Below, piece after piece: positions 45,611 through 58,058 of a stretch of DNA of 64,000 bases (positions within the stretch are counted from its first letter, which is position 1; each line of letters starts with the position of its first letter). Under the pieces are notes generated by a model, which made no database searches, was not told the origin of the DNA, and saw only the letters and a program-made list of their open reading frames with translations. The position numbers were made by a program, and so were the translations under genes. Origin of the DNA: Sycon ciliatum (lineage: Eukaryota > Porifera > Calcarea > Leucosolenida > Sycettidae); assembly GCF_964019385.1 (NCBI RefSeq), contig NC_088646.1:16058823-16122822 (forward strand). Reading direction: 5' to 3'.

Positions 45611-48600
45611 ATGGAAGTTGTTATTCCTGGAGAGCGTTTAGGCGCAAGCTGTGAATACAGTTCTGGATTTGGCACTTATGTTCGCCATGGCTATGTGTAT
45701 GCATCCATGGCCGGATTCAGGTCTGTCGTCGATACGAAAAACGTGAGTCTATTCGTGAACAATGTACTTTTAAAATTGTTTCTAACCTGTCTTCCCGATT
45801 ATCTCGTCTCGGGATATATTCACGGCAATGGGATATAAGCATGTACATTGTACATGTTTCTTGCTTGTAGCTTGGTTGCTATCTCGTCATGGGAATTGCT
45901 GTGCGTTTATGCATGAAGAATCTTGTTAAATTTTTGCCAATAATATTTTTTTTAACTGGTTTGAGGGAAAGAGACAAACGGGAAAAGTCTGAAGAAAAAA
46001 TATATTTTATTATTTATTTATTCTTTATTTATTGAAAGCGCGCATTTGCGCCATTTCTGGTGTATAAGAATGATCATTCCTCCTTTATCATCATTATTAT
46101 CCTCTACTGATGAGCTCCGACAGGGAGCGAAACAGCTGTCTAGAGGCGTGGAGCAAAATTATCTCTCAACGGAAGTGTCCTTGCTGGTATCTGTATGGTT
46201 CGGCTGAAGAGCGCGTGGTTGTGATGAGTTGGGAATGCAATGAATTATTCAACATCTTTAATAATTATTATGGCTTACCCGTGTAGTATTAATGGAGACG
46301 TTCCTTTATTGGAGACTGTTCCATTCCATTATTATTTCAACCTCATTTCAGAGGCATGTTGCCATGCCAAATTCATGTATGACACACACATTTCAGGGTT
46401 TTTTTTCGCCGGTACAGATAATGAATTTACACAGTGTGCTTATAATGGAGACTGAGCACTTTATTTTTTGAATGCCGCCCCAAGGTGTTCTATTATTGGA
46501 GACGTGCTATTATTGGAGACTGTGCTTATATTAGAGATAATACGGTAAACACACGGCGAGGAGACAATAATTTGATAACCGCAATCAATAAAACTAGCCG
46601 AACCGACATTTGTGTACTTTATTCATGCAATGTAAAAACGGTGGAGACGATGTGCAATAAAACGATGAAAATATGAAGAAATGGTGTAGGGAAAAAATAT
46701 GGATTCAAACAAGTTTGTAGTGTCGCCCTTAATGTAGTTTTTCTTAGACGGTGTTTAGACAATGGCGTATGTCCTAGCGGTGTAGAAAAGCGTGTTCACC
46801 GAGCCAAGGCATAACTTAGATTTTCTATAATAGTTCAATTTTTGTTTCAGTGTCCTTTAGTACAACGACGATTCCTGATGAGTGTTGTACGAAAACTTGT
46901 TTGAATCCATATTTTTTTCCCTACACCATTTCTTCATATTTTCATCGTTTTTTTGCACATCGTCTCCACCGTTTTTACATTGCATGAATAAAGTACACAA
47001 ATGTCGGTTCAGCTAGTTTTATTGATTGCGGTTATCAAATATTATACGGGTGTCCAGGCGTGGACACATAATGCAATTATGGGCCATTCACACTACGCCC
47101 GAAACATGGGGTACGTGACGTTTTCGTCGGAATACCCATGACAACATGGAATGTAGAATGAAGTCAACTTCGCCAGCAGGCGACAATTTTCACTCCAAGG
47201 TTCAACTCGAGTTCAACTCGAGTTCAACTCGAGTGACAGGAATGCACCCAAACAGGCTGTAAGTTGTACCCTGCGGGCACGGTGACCAGGTGACTGGCGT
47301 GCGCATAAGCACGTGACCGCTTGTTCGACCATGTTCGATTGGGAATACGGGACGAACGCTGCATCGCATCGTTTTCGGACCAGAACCAGTCGACTCAGCG
47401 TCCAAAAAACTACAACATATGGGCCAATCGTGGTCATCTGTGCTTTTATAAGAACGAAATGGCGCTTTTAGTGACATTTTGCATACAAATCCCCATCTAG
47501 TAGGGCGCAGTCACCCAGTTTCAGTGGAAGCGCGCGAGTTCGATTGGGAATAAAGGAGGAAGGGAGCGTCTCAGCTTCCTCGGACCAAGACCATTTGACT
47601 CAGCACCCCGAAGACTACAACTGGTGAAAATTTGATTTTAGGGTTAACTTCCCCTTTAATTAAGCGACGTGGAGATAATAATTTAAATAAAGCTATGAGT
47701 AAAATCAGCTGCGCACTCATTACTCCGACACACAAGGCAATGTGACAAATACTCCTCACTCGACGTTTAAAACTCTTGACCTGCCTTACCTTGTGTGTCG
47801 GAGTAATGAGTGCGCAGTTGATTTTACTCATACCGTTATTTTATTATCAGCCTTTTTGCGTTGACATCACCAAACAAGCTTGGCTAGTCTTCGCTTAGGC
47901 CAAATGGAATGAAGAATGAGCAACGAGCGGGGTCAATGAGGTGCTAATATGCATGCAACTGCAGAATAGGCAACAAAGGAAATTTTACTGCATTGTATGT
48001 ATCTCATAATATTGACTAAGGGCCCGTCCGGGTTACCGATTGTTTTTACGAAACGAAAAGTGTATATCGTGAGCCAGCTGGCCAAGAATCGAAGGCAAGA
48101 CCCCTCAGGACAGTGTTGGGTGCATGGCGCTTGTCTTTTGGCTGGCCGATATCCTTCCGCGTCGAAAGGCAATGCGGGCAAGGTCATTGGATGCTGACAC
48201 CCCTGTAGTGGTGAATTAATCTTCAGCACATGTTCTGATTGCTATTGCTTTAGGATGCAGTATTGTCTACTATGGAGTAATGATTGCATGTGCATGATGT
48301 GTTTGGCTGCACTTGCTGCAGGGTCAAGAGATATCTGTGTACCATGATGCATCCAGGCAGCGCGTTGTTCCTGTGCCAGGGTCACTGGTCACATGCCGTG
48401 TAAGTTCTTCTCTCTTGTGCACAATTCTTGTCAACAGGCTTAAGCCTGATTCATACTTCGAAGTACTTCTTTTCGCATACGGGGAAACACGTCACTTGAC
48501 GGTCGCGTGATGGGCCAAATGAGTTGAGCTCAAGTCAACTTTTTTGCGATGCATTTCCTGTGCGCAAAATGAAGTACATGTATGAATCAGGCTTTAGACT

Positions 48601-51399
48601 GCTTCGCTATCACGCATGTGCATATGCAATAGTTCAGGTCTCACAGGTCAGCTAACAACTCTACTTGGTATGTTGTTACTGTTCAGTGTAGCAGATCCCA
48701 CGCAGCTTGTTTTCAAGTGCCCTGGCGTGTTTTCTTCATCCACATTGTTTCATTTTATTTCGAGCGAACTGTGTACAAACTAAATAGTGAAGGTTCAATG
48801 GACTTCTCGTGCGCTCTGGATGGCAGTCATGAGTCAGTCAAGTCCCAAAGGCAAGTCGGTGGGGAACGCACAAGCTCCGGTGTGGAGAGCAACCAACTTC
48901 CTTATGTGTACAAACAGTATGAAGCAATAGATCCCCAGGAGATGTTGCACACACATCCATGTATGAAGCAATAGATCCCCAGGAGATGTTGCACACATCC
49001 ATGTACTGTAGTTTGTTTCTAGCCCCAGTGTTTTTGTGGGAATTGTGTGTATGTGTACAGGTTACTTCCACCAACCCTCGGCATTGCAAAGTCTCTATCC
49101 TGCGTGTGGGCGAGACGTCACTCAAAGAAAGTTTCCGAGGTCTGATCAGGTACGCGGCTGTTGCTTCTGCATTGCTACTGCGTTAGGCTTGTGACACACC
49201 TGCGTGTGTAATGCTGTACATGTGATGAAGTAAAATATAATACTACTACTACTAATGTAGTCACAGTGGAGAGGGCACTGTTTTCTCTGTATCATATGGG
49301 ATGCCTGACTTGGTAGTGAGGACCATGTATACCTGTAACACATTGTAGTGGAGGGGAGGGGGGGGGGGGGGGAGGGGGTGTTTGTGATCAACAGGTTTCA
49401 GTAGAAGTGTAATTTCTACTTTCCTCTACTGGCTCGACCAGGTTCGAGGCTTTTAGAAGTCTCTAGAAGAAAGCGATAAGAGCTACGGAATTAGAGTGTG
49501 TCCATTGAGATGGAGCATATTCAACGAATTACGTGTGCCATTCTCGTGGCAAAGAAGTGTGATATGGGGATTGTGCATCGATGATCTACTAAAGTTGGTA
49601 GATCTTTGTTTAACCTTTTCAGCACGACGCTACCTGAATGCCTCCCCACGTCAACACCTGCAAAAATCGCGTTTTTCCTATGAAAGTAGTAGCTGTTCAA
49701 GGATCGATAACTTTACCTTTCTTTGGACGAATTCCACGATCTTGAGCTTCCTGCAAAGGTCTTGAGGCGAGGAACAAAATAGTTCCAAGCTCAGCTCGGA
49801 GCGACACCCAAAAGCCCATGCTACAGTCTGGCAAACTTCACGCACGCGCTCGACAGACTTGAGCACGGCCAGGAGATCAAATCCTCAGCTGCCATTTCAC
49901 TCTCCTTGCTCGTATCGAGCTCAAAATTTTTTTGAGGACTCCCAGATCCGCTGCCATCATTTGAATCTAGTTTCCATGGCAGCAGATAGCGCGAAAATGA
50001 TCGAAAATGGAAAATACGCGTTCTGCAGAGTTCGCAAAAAATCGATTTGAATTTGCCGTGTCGAGTCGCATATCTCAACAACCCGGGGTCGTATCGCTTC
50101 GGCGATTGTTTCTATCGCAAGCTGAGAGTTTTCTCTTGCAGATACATATTTCGATCGTGAGAATCGGCCAAGAATTGACCGAGTTACGATAGTTTGAACT
50201 CACGCGGTTCATGCAAATCGCGTTTGTACGCTATGTACACTCACGACGTAATAATACGTCATGCGTGGGTGCAATGACACTGTACGTGACGTATTAATAC
50301 GTCATGCGTGCTCAAAGGGTTAAGATGTACTTCCATCAACTATCGTCTTCTTGTTCAAGATCTGGTCTACTACCGTATTTCCCCGTAAGGCCAAAACAAA
50401 TAATGACCTTGTTTCCGGTCGCCCGACCGGGCCACTTTTTCCCAAATTCTGAAACTTTTTTTTGGTCCCAAGTGTATACAAACGGTGGCAATGCCATGTG
50501 TGCAAGTGCACTCAACGAGTCATAACTCAGTCGAATCTCAATCGAAACACCTACAAGGTAGCAGAGATTCTCAGCTGTCAGCTCGAAAACCTCCGGGGTT
50601 GATACGAGCTAGAATAACGGAGCTGGAAGGACTCGAACTGTTTGCTTGATTTCTCAGGATGTACGAAAACAGGAATACACCACATGCTGTACAAGAACAG
50701 TGAGTCAGTCAACTTTGACATTGATCCTTGCCATGATATATGTACAATGTACATGTGTAGATGCCCTTGTCCATCAATACCACAACGATTGAGTAACCAA
50801 AAAAAGTATCCAAAAAAAGTTTCATTCCGGCTGACCGAGTCTCCTTTTTGAGGGGTTGCCGACCGGAAACAAACCTATTTTTTGTTTTGGCCTAAGTAAG
50901 TTCTCCCCAATGACTTAGTACCCCTCTATAAAAAATACACTTTCCACTGCCGAGGTTATCACCCCGAAAGATAGTAAGTTCGTACCCGTCCTACATGTAC
51001 AGACACCGTACAGTACATACATCATATGCACGGACACTAGAGTTGCGCAGGCTTCCCACTGCGTGTCATTTACCCCCGATAAAAAAGTACTCCCCGAAAG
51101 ATAGTACCACCTCCCAAAGTTAGTACTCATGTGGCTGCAAAGTTCGAAAGTTAGTACGTACTAACTTTAACGGTACTGTACAATTGTAGTGCTCTGCTCA
51201 GTCATGTGTTGTGCCTGCTTTGTTTCATCACCTTTATTTTCATCCTGTCCAGAAAAGAAGATGTACGCGCTGTGGAGAAAGACAAGGTGTGTATTAGTGA
51301 TGGCACAGTGTGTGCGTGTGCGTAACACTAATACCTGTGTTTGACTATTTGTACATATTATATGTGCGTGTGTGTGTACGTATTTGGTGCATGTGTGTG

Positions 51400-51461
<62 letters not shown>

Positions 51462-52649
51462 TAGCTGTAATGAATGTACATGATTGTGTTGTATTTGAAC
51501 ATACGTGTACTATGTGTACACTGCGTGGTGCTCGCACTGACACGGTTTGTAGTTTTTGATTGTTGTTCATGAGTCTAACAGTTGGTTCTGCACACTTTGT
51601 TGTGTTATAGTACAGAGCCTCTTGTACGGGCGAAATGTGTGTATCGTCAACACTACTCAATAACTAGTGTGATAGTTATTAGTACTGTACTCATTGCCGC
51701 TTCCTTTTTTTCCATCGTGTCTTTGCCAATGCAGGTTGAAATCTACAAGTGCTTTCGCCCTGGTGATATTGTCCTTGCCAAAGTGATATCCTCACATGAC
51801 GTGTTTGTGTAGTAGTAGTACGAGTAGTGGGGGATGTGCGTGTCTGCATTCACATGACTGTGTAGTAGCTGCATATGGCCGTGTGTACTTCGCAGTCTCT
51901 GCTTGGGTTGGCTTTAACAATTGAGACTGGTTATCGGGTTGGTTTGTGTGGATAATGCTGGAGGAAAACTATCGTGTGGCTTATGCAGGTCCACACATTA
52001 TTATTACATACACTCCAACATGTCCTCAATGTCTTCCGCCTCTAGGTCATGTTTTTTGTAAGGAGGGTGTTGTCAGTGCTTCAGTAATGCTGCATGGTTG
52101 GAAGTAGTTTGATTTCCTTGACTAAGATGACGTGCAGCACAATTCACTGGGTGATGTTCAATCCTACTTACTGACCACCGCTGAAACAACACTGGGAGTG
52201 ATCTACGCTGTCAGTGAAGTCGGTAAGGGTTCTTTCTACTCTGTGTTGAAATGTCGTACTCTGATGATAGTATATGCAAAACCTTGCTGGATAGTTTAAC
52301 ATGCTGTCATAGTGAATACTCTGATGACGTAGGAACTTCCCCTTGAAGCTTTATGCTTGACACAGGACTCTGTAGGAATATAGCTGCTCCTCTTTGCATT
52401 GCATTGTGTGCCTGTGCTGTATTCATGGCTGCTTTGCTGTGTATGTGATATCTTAGTTGAACGGCATACTGGACAATGCTCATTCGGTTGGTGTAAACTG
52501 GTTGTTTGTGTGTAGGTGTACCGATGACGGCGGTCAGCTGGGCGGAGATGCAGTGTCCCAAATCAAAGGTGAAGCAATTCCGCAAAGTGGCAAAGGTGGA
52601 CATTCGCCAGGTTCCTGTCATAGTCGCTGACCTCCGGGATGATCGATGA
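45611..52649 (+). CDS. EXOSC1: Exosome complex component CSL4
   Basis: CSL4 is an S1-domain cap subunit of the RNA exosome, used in nuclear and cytoplasmic RNA processing and decay. Seven exons: 45611-45742, 48322-48399, 49061-49149, 51253-51286, 51735-51800, 52138-52222 and 52516-52649. The start ATG gives MEVVIPGERLG, and SGFGTYVRHGYVYASMAG matches the family N-terminus. Further matches are KEDVRAVEKDK, VEIYKCFRPGDIVLAKV, SLGDVQSYLLTTAE.TLGV and SWAEMQCPKSKVKQFRKVAKV. About 200 residues, the usual length. The donor of exon 5 is weak: GTGTTT after SSHD, or GTGATA after LAK, which would match family length exactly. Introns 1 and 2 are full of transposons and a hammerhead motif. Confidence 0.93.
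45951..46000. mobile_element. SINE 3' fragment
   Basis: TTAACTGGTTTGAGGGAAAG to GGAAAAGTCTGAAGAAAAAA repeats the end of the SINE at 7663. Confidence 0.55.
46101..46146 (+). ncRNA. Intact hammerhead ribozyme motif (type I)
   Basis: Stem I pairs CCTCTA (46101-46106) with TAGAGG (46141-46146). Core CTGATGA is at 46107-46113. Stem II pairs GCTCC (46114-46118) with GGAGC (46124-46128) around a 5-base loop. Core GAAA is at 46129-46132. Stem III is the short ACAGCTGT hairpin, followed by the canonical GUC triplet with cleavage expected after C140 (46140). All invariant residues of the family are present. It is in the sense orientation inside EXOSC1 intron 1. Such ribozymes occur in Penelope-like elements and animal retrozymes. 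Confidence 0.82.
46150..46245. mobile_element. Right half of the CGCGTGGTTGTGATGAG MITE
   Basis: ATTATCTCTCAACGGAAGTG through AGCGCGTGGTTGTGATGAGT matches the full element at 54383-54506. It directly follows the hammerhead motif. Confidence 0.8.
46258..46552. mobile_element. Probable MITE built on TATTGGAGAC words
   Basis: ACCCGTGTAGTATTAATGGA at the left loosely mirrors the right end, which reads ACCGTATTATCTCTAATATA on the other strand. TATTGGAGAC recurs inside. Boundaries uncertain. Confidence 0.4.
46565..47041. mobile_element. Foldback repeat with 150-bp arms next to a hammerhead motif
   Basis: The left arm (about 46565-46718, AATTTGATAACCGCAATCAA and onward) is mirrored at about 46890-47041. 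A solo, diverged right arm lies at 36410-36600, and a minus-strand relative at 61378-61520 (GCGAGGAGACAACAATTTTA). The arms begin just at the cleavage side of the hammerhead motif at 46870. Inverted or tandem terminal units with ribozymes are a known habit of Penelope-like elements, but no polymerase is seen here. Confidence 0.7.
46870..46907 (+). ncRNA. Hammerhead ribozyme motif, small stem II
   Basis: GATTC (46870-46874) pairs with GAATC (46903-46907) as stem I. Core CTGATGA is at 46875-46881 and GAAA at 46891-46894. Between them G...C closes a 3-bp stem II, and AAC/GTT gives a minimal stem III with an NUH-type cleavage site. The core is intact; the stems are short. Confidence 0.6.
47171..47659. 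mobile_element. TTAA-type foldback element, left-truncated copy
   Basis: It matches the centre and right arm of the element at 38691-42037 and ends CTTCCCCTTTAA. It contains the uninterrupted target where the LTR element sits in the other copy. Confidence 0.85.
47695..47831. mobile_element. Small foldback MITE
   Basis: ATGAGTAAAATCAGCTGCGC plus ACTCATTACTCCGACACACA is mirrored at the right end. Arms are about 45 bp with a loop of about 45 bp. It directly follows the TTAA-type element. Confidence 0.85.
48795..48894. mobile_element. Fragment of the CAAGTCGGCAG foldback MITE
   Basis: The block GACTTCTCGTGCGCTCTGGA then GGCAGTCATGAGTCAGTCAA matches the inner right arm of the element at 1030-1332. 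Confidence 0.6.
49610..50323. mobile_element. piggyBac-like MITE, TTAA duplication
   Basis: Left TTAACCTTTTCAGCACGACG. Right end, on the other strand, TTAACCCTTTGAGCACGCAT. Both ends are flanked by TTAA, and the CC(C)TTT start fits piggyBac. The right subterminal part holds ATTAATACGTCA words. About 710 bp in an EXOSC1 intron. Confidence 0.75.
50389..50892. mobile_element. PIF/Harbinger-like MITE, second copy, TAA duplication
   Basis: Same ends and interior as 32558-33080. TAA flanks both sides (50386-50388 and 50893-50895). In an EXOSC1 intron. Confidence 0.9.
50893..51185. repeat. Degenerate AAAGATAGTA / AAAGTTAGTA repeats
   Basis: CCCCGAAAGATAGTA occurs at about 50961 and 51093, and AAAGTTAGTAC-type words at about 51115 and 51145. 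Possibly a worn element. No coding signal. Confidence 0.4.
51396..51460. repeat. (GT)n microsatellite
   Basis: About 60 bp in EXOSC1 intron 4. Confidence 0.95.
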
Positions 52650-53606
52650 TAATGATTAGCGCCACTGTACTGCAGATGAATATGAATGCAGACAGGCTTT
52701 GCTGCAGCGGTGTGGCCTGATCACCATGTTCGGCCGGCGATGCGATCGTCGCGTTTCGACTTGCGCCAACAAACATCCCTGTCACGTGTAGTGTGTCAGC
52801 GCTGGCGCATGCACTCCTGCTGTGTGCTATGTACGGTGCAACAGCCAAGCAACCTGACACAGCAGTCACCTGCCAGCCTGTTCCAAGCAGCAACCAGAGG
52901 AGACGAAGGCCCAATGCTTCTAGAGATGGAGATGCTTTGTAATAACAAGACGAGTGCGGTGTGCTCAAGCCAAGGTTGGTCAATGGCCTGGTCCCATGAG
53001 AAACAGATTGCTCGAGCATCACAACACGGAATGTAAACATTCCACTCTCCATCATCATTGTTTTATTATTACAATCATGCATGTATAAAACAGCAGCAGT
53101 CTCTGGTGATCTTTCTTCTAAGAAACGCAATAGTCCTCAGTCAGCACAACCCACTCTTTTTTCATTAATTCAAAAATACTTTCATAGTTAAAAATCATGT
53201 GAAAGAAAACAATAAAACTTTGCCTACTATAGAGTGCAGATACTAATTTCATGAAGGCTGTTCTAAGCATATGAAATTTGTTTGTCGCCCAACTCAAAAA
53301 CGATAGGTGGATTGTAAATCTTGAAAATATGTTTTGTTTGTTGATATCTCTCAAAAATGTGTGCATCAACCATGAAAGCCTATTAAAACATGAAAGCCTA
53401 CTAGTACTAGATTTTAGTGAAAGACAAGAATAAGAAAGAAGTCTAGCACTGGTACAGGGCTGTGCCCCTCCTCCCCAGGGCCCCCACCCACCTACCCTCC
53501 TTTGGCTAGAACCCTGCTAGTAAGTTAGGTCATGTAAGGATGGCGTCCGGGCAGGCATGTAGCAGCTGCTGCATTGCCACCACACGTACTGCAGGAAAGC
53601 AGGAAC
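52650..53606. other. EXOSC1 3' region and intergenic gap to GK
   Basis: It follows the EXOSC1 stop. AATAAAAC near 53209 could serve as a polyadenylation signal on the plus strand. Convergent GK ends at 53607. No further gene supported. Confidence 0.5.
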
Positions 53607-55564
53607 CTAGGAGCTGCTGGCTGTGTCAAATGAATCTCCATGCCAGTCCTTGCAGCGCTTCACAGCTTCCTTCCACCGCCTGTAGTATGCAGCTGTGCAA
53701 GAGATACCAGATATAGAATGCAATGACTCTAGCTACAATAGATTGATTGTCTTCACCAGACAGATAAGCAGGACTATGTTGACAACTGACTCTACAAAAT
53801 GGCACACCGTTCATTGAGGACACTGCGGCAGTGGATAGAAGCAGAACCGCTGACAACCACGTCTTTCCCTCAGCACTGATCGTACACTCGCAGTGGACAT
53901 TGTACCGGAAACTGGCAAAAAAACTATAACCATGTGCGTATCCGGTGGGGTTGTGAGCAGAGCGCGAGCTGGGTGCACTGAATTCAGATACCGGAAAGTC
54001 TTGTATAAAAGCCGCACTTGAATAGAAGCCGCAATTTTGGGCCCAACAGATCACACATAAGCCTGGTTTTAGTGTTGACATACATAGGAATACCTGTCTT
54101 GTGTAGAAGCCTGTCATATAGAAGCCTGCAAAATTTCACCAAGAAAGTCATAGAAGCCGCGGCTTTTATACAAGACTTTACGGTACATGTAATAATGATT
54201 AAGAAGTGTCGTTATACCCGAAGTCTCAATACTGTATATGTAGTACAGTTAGATGGGACTTTGCTCTGGGCATGGAAACTCTGTCGTTATATCCGCAGTT
54301 GTTATTAGCGAAGATGACTGTACATGTAGCTCTGGTCAAACAACGTATTTGTCCATCACAAGCAATGCAAAGAGAATTATTTCATTCCCAACTCATCACA
54401 ACCACGCGCTCTCACTGTCTCAGCAATATTATCTCTCAACGGAAGTGTCCTTGCTGGTGTCTGTATGGTTCGGCTGAGAGCGCGTGGTTGTGATGAGTTG
54501 GGAATGCAATAATTCGGAAATACGGCCGAAAGCTCTGTCGCAATAGTTCTGAAATGCAGATAATCAGAAGGCAATGATCAGCTGGGTAACACACACCACT
54601 AGTAGACACTTCAATTGAGTGTTCTATTATTTTATTGCTGTATTTGGGTTGTCTTTTTGCTTTGGTCCTTACTTTATGCCTTCACGTGATTGGCTTTGTG
54701 AATAAACCCTTTCTCACCATTACATCCCTAATCTACGCACACAACAGCTCGGCCAAGCCGACCCATCATCTACCTTACCTTCTCCGGCGGGTGTTTCCTT
54801 TGAGGATAGTACATCGATGCCAGAATCCAGTGCCAGTGTCACACCAACAGCCAAGCCTGCTGCATACGCGGCACCCAGTGCTGTAATCTCAGCCATGCGA
54901 GGGCAGGCTACGGGGTACAGAAAACAAGGGAAGGAAGCATGGTTGTTACCTGCTTTACGATTACGCAGGCTTTTAGAAATTGATGACATCACTATTGCAA
55001 GGATATTAACAGGGGTAAGAAAATGAGTATCTGAAATCCTTTTCTCCTCTCCTCAAACACAGCTCAGCTCTACTCAAACTTTAGCACACACTGATATACT
55101 GTAGCTGTTCCGACAGGTAGTTGCTTACCAATGTCAACGTGAAGGATATCAGCAAGCTTCTGCAAGAAGTAGCGATTAGCAGTCATACCACCATCGACAC
55201 GTAGCATTCTCATAGTCTCCGTTGATGTCGATTCCTTCATCATCTCCTCTAGCACCTTCATTCCAGAAAGTAAGAAAGAAAATGGGCTGGCTTCGTAGAG
55301 CAAAATGAACCAAGCACTAAAGCTACGGAGAAGGATGAGATTTCTAATGTATTAAACCTACCTCAGTTGAAATATAAAGGGAAATGCATTTCCTGAGATC
55401 AAATCCTATTCAAGAGTCACCATCATTGTGAAATTTCATTTCTCAACACATCACTGCAGCTCACCCACCTCTTTGGTCTGAAAACACGTTGATTCCAGTG
55501 CAGCTCTACAGATGTGCTCACGCGATGTGTTGTAGGTCAAGCCGAGAATAATTCTAAACAACAG

Positions 55565-55643
<79 letters not shown>

Positions 55644-55689
55644 GAGAAAGAGAGAGAGAGAGAATGAGAGAAAGAGAGAGAGAGAGAAT

Positions 55690-55739
<50 letters not shown>

Positions 55740-58019
55740 TTTGCATGGTAAATGAGATGTAGCAGTGCATCAAACTACACGAATTTTCTTCTGAAGTAAT
55801 TCCAGTACACCGAAAACTGACTCACTGTACCCTTGCCACTCAGAATTTTATACCATACAAGTATCGCCAGACCATTGCGTCTCGCAGGAGCACCCCACCT
55901 TGATTCACAGCCTATGAAAGGAGAATTGCACGGCCGTGTACAACTAAGGCCATATGCTGTAAGTGTCCTCAGCACTAAGGCCAAACATGGTCCACACACC
56001 AACCCACTATGCAACATGTGAACAATGTACTTGGAGTACGTGTTGTAGGAACTAAACTAAAGCGAGGACTTGTTCCTCTGCCCAAGACAATCTCCAGAAC
56101 ATGACTATGATGGGGCCAAGATGGCGGGGGGGGGGGGGGGGGGGGGGGGGGGGCGCGCTTGTGGTACTTCATGGCACACCCGTGCACATGCCACACAGAG
56201 TCTTTCTATGTTTCACGTCACCATGCACGTAGGCTCTCACACATCTCGGAAGAAGAAAACAATTCCCACTTGTACATGTACATACTTATGATGATATGTA
56301 AGCTCTAGCAGCCATAGATGCGTCAATTTGTCCTAGAACCGTATACACTCAAATGTCTCTTATCCGGACGCCTCAGATGCGGGCACGTCTCTCTACCGGG
56401 CACCTTCAGCTTGAGTTCCTATAGCACAAATGCTTCGAATTTGGGGTTTTTGAACTTTTTTTTCCATATGTGGAAGTGCTTATTTTTCACTGCCAACCTA
56501 TATAATCCACACATATTTATCAAAGAGTTCCTTCTGTATTCTGAACATGTGCAATACGTTCCAAATAAACTTCTTGAAAAAATGATATGATACATGGTAG
56601 ATGAGTTATCCTGAGATACGGGCAAATCTGAGATACGGGCAAGGTGCGCGGATAAGAGACGTCCGAGTGTACTCTTTACGAAGTTTTTAGTACGGGCACC
56701 AACTACCAAGTGCTGTGTCGCCAGCATGGTGCAGTGCAACGTGACCTTGTCCTCATCTTCTTCAATCGCTTCCACGACACGCCAGGTCGACTCGGCTGAT
56801 TCACAGATTGTACATCAAAGGTTGTCGATGCTCTGAAGCAAGACATTGGCGTCTACAAGTACCACACCCGAGCAATGAAGAGAGTATTCGATTCGGCAGT
56901 CACCACGGAATGCTTTTCTCCACAAGTTCGACCGTTCTGTCCTCACTCTACAGATGTTCCATTTTCTCAGGTGCTGCAAGGACAGGCTTGATTGTATGTA
57001 CACTGATTTTTTCCTGGCTTTTAAGTTATTTTATCACCCGCCCGTGTACCGTATGTAAGAAACATAGAACTACATGAGCGTCCACCCGGTACAGCTCCGC
57101 ACTGGTAAAGCAGTAGTACGTGTAACACACTATGGCACAGACATGATGATGACAGCATGGCACAGACATGATGATGACAGCATGGTACAGACATGATGAT
57201 GACAGCATGGTACAGACATGATGATGACAGCATGGCACAGACATGATGATGACAGCATGGCACAGACATGATGATGACAGCATGGTACAGACATGATGAT
57301 GACAGCATGGCACAGACATGATGATGACAGCATGGCACAGACATGATGATGACAGCATGGTACAGACATGATGATGACAGCATGGCACAGACATGATGAT
57401 GACAGCATGGCACAGACATGATGATGACAGCATGGTACAGACATGATGATGACAGCATGGCACAGACATGATGATGACAGCATGGCACAAGGCGGAGGGC
57501 ACACTGTATGGAAAACTCTGTGTTCCTGACTGCAGCCAGAAACCGGTTGGTAGAGTCTCGGTCTTGCGACCATATGAGCCATATGGGGCTGTATGCAGAG
57601 TGTCCTCCCTCCGCCTTGTGCTATGCTGTACACTATCAAGCAATGATTACATTAACCAACAGACATACATTGCAGGTAATAATTTTTGTGACAATAAGTT
57701 TCATGCACAGCACTCTTACTACACTAAAAATACATGCTGGTTTACAAAATGCTCACTCATCGCCATGATACCAAATTCTGCCTTACCCACGTGCATCAGC
57801 CTCCCAATAAGGTGCCTTGAGCCCAGAGAAAGCAGGGACAAACATCACTTCAAAGTCTTTCTCCTTCTCTGCAGCTTCAGCAAGCTTTTCTGAGGAACAA
57901 ACAACAGCACAAAGCACATTTCCAAGGCACGGGTATGTCTATTGTGAAATATACGCACGCAAACCACTTGACGAGTGGATACCGACGGAGATGCTTGTGT
58001 TCCCAAACACACGCGCGCG

Positions 58020-58058
<39 letters not shown>

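Noticed and set aside
52618-53130. 170-residue minus-strand open frame
   Set aside because: It overlaps the EXOSC1 stop and 3' region in antisense, with no domain.
53870-53935. Possible missing GK exon reading [15 protein letters not shown]
   Set aside because: The acceptor is fair, but the residues do not match the GK C-terminal region and no donor restores phase.
56750-56990. Transposase-like reading in a GK intron
   Set aside because: No catalytic motif and no match to the flanking MITE ends. Left unassigned.
57026-57643. Long minus-strand open frames rich in C, H and S
   Set aside because: They are the 25-bp minisatellite read in three frames. No splice or codon signal.
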